DNA from: Planctomycetia bacterium
GTDB taxonomy: Bacteria; Planctomycetota; Phycisphaerae; UBA1845; UTPLA1
Assembly: GCA_015075745.1 (NCBI GenBank)
Contig: JABTTW010000001.1
Span: 1-64,000 of the forward strand
Direction: 5' to 3'
Length of the DNA: 64,000 nucleotides
The position numbers and the translations under genes are program-made. Every line of letters starts with the position of its first letter. The first letter of the stretch is position 1. This document shows, piece after piece, positions 63,606 through 64,000 of this stretch. The notes beneath the pieces were generated by a model, which was given only the letters and a program-made list of their open reading frames with translations, was not told the origin of the DNA and made no database searches.

Positions 63606-64000
63606 ATGAGCGAAACCCCCGCAACCGCGTCCAACCGGCCCCTGGCCATCTTGCTGATCGTTTGCTTAACGGTCTGGCTGATTCGCAGCGGAGGCGGATG
63701 CGATCCCGCACTCTACGAGCAAAGCGTCAAGCCCGGCATCAACGCAGACTATGCCAACCCGGACATCCCCCAATGGATGGGCCGATTCGAAAGCGAAAGC
63801 CGGGAGATCTACAAAGCTCGGCATGAGATCGTCGGCGATTGCCGCATTGCTGAAGGCGATGTTTTGGCCGATATCGGCGCTGGAACGGGCCTATTTACCC
63901 TCCTGTTCGCCAGAGCCGTCGGTCAAGATGGAAAGGTGATGGCGGTCGACATCGTTCCCGAGTTTCTCGACCTCATCCAACAACGCGCAAGCGATGAGTC
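63606..64000 (+). CDS. SAM-dependent methyltransferase-like protein with membrane anchor (partial)
   Basis: About 131 residues before the right edge. An N-terminal hydrophobic segment (LAILLIVCLTVWLI, ending in a glycine-rich GGGC) is followed by PDIPQWMGRFESESREIYKARHEIV (quoted in part) and the SAM-binding loop LADIGAGTGLFTLLFAR, then VMAVDIVPEFLDLI. This is a class I methyltransferase fold with an export or lipoprotein-like N-terminus, unusual for a SAM-using enzyme. The C-terminus lies outside the window. Confidence 0.8.
   Translation, partial: MSETPATASNRPLAILLIVCLTVWLIRSGGGCDPALYEQSVKPGINADYANPDIPQWMGRFESESREIYKARHEIVGDCRIAEGDVLADIGAGTGLFTLLFARAVGQDGKVMAVDIVPEFLDLIQQRASDE

Overview
The window is a GC-rich chromosomal stretch, coding-dense on both strands. 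It suggests a planctomycete, probably of the Phycisphaerae type. The evidence is indirect: a PEP-CTERM secreted protein, secreted enzymes with dockerin-like calcium-loop tails, a TMTC-like membrane/TPR protein, a long WD40 protein with the linker usually seen in planctomycete kinases, and a very large MscS-type channel. No rRNA, tRNA or CRISPR array was recognised.

Layout. 1-13.3 kb is a cell-envelope glycan locus: glycosyltransferases of several folds, a DPM-like transferase with a DUF2304 partner, a DegT-type sugar aminotransferase and a WecA/MraY-type initiating transferase, plus a YggS protein and a partial YbaK protein at the left edge. 13.3-17.6 kb is an accessory island. It is bracketed by an imperfect inverted repeat of about 200-290 bp and holds a REP-type transposase element with hairpin ends, a lower-GC trypsin-like protease gene and a complete IS3-family element inserted at the 5' end of that gene. 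17.6-28 kb carries an orphan nuoF, two GT4 glycosyltransferases, the channel and a TPR lipoprotein.

28-36 kb holds a PEP-CTERM P-domain protein followed by a TetR-headed cluster: a tandem SRPBCC protein, an SRPBCC-WD40 fusion, a small membrane protein, a DUF1579 protein with an apparent frameshift in its signal peptide, and a VOC protein. The tetR promoter overlaps a perfect 10+10 bp palindrome. 36-45 kb carries ada, a DMT exporter, a KamA-type radical SAM enzyme, a hemerythrin-like protein, a class I aminotransferase, phenylalanine hydroxylase (phhA), a polysaccharide deacetylase and a YkgJ-type protein. 45-64 kb carries motAB, more glycosyltransferases, a JAMM protease, a fold-type-II PLP enzyme, a parvulin lipoprotein, dapB-thrC, two convergent secreted dockerin-tailed proteins, a NarL/NarX-type two-component pair, a Rieske protein, a PQQ-type beta-propeller and a partial methyltransferase.

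The most interesting signal lies upstream of phhA. A consensus-like promoter reads into a 22-codon ORF with five tyrosine codons. A rho-independent terminator follows, and its 5' arm can instead pair with the end of the leader ORF. This is the layout of a classical transcription attenuator, apparently tuned to tyrosine, the product of the enzyme it precedes.
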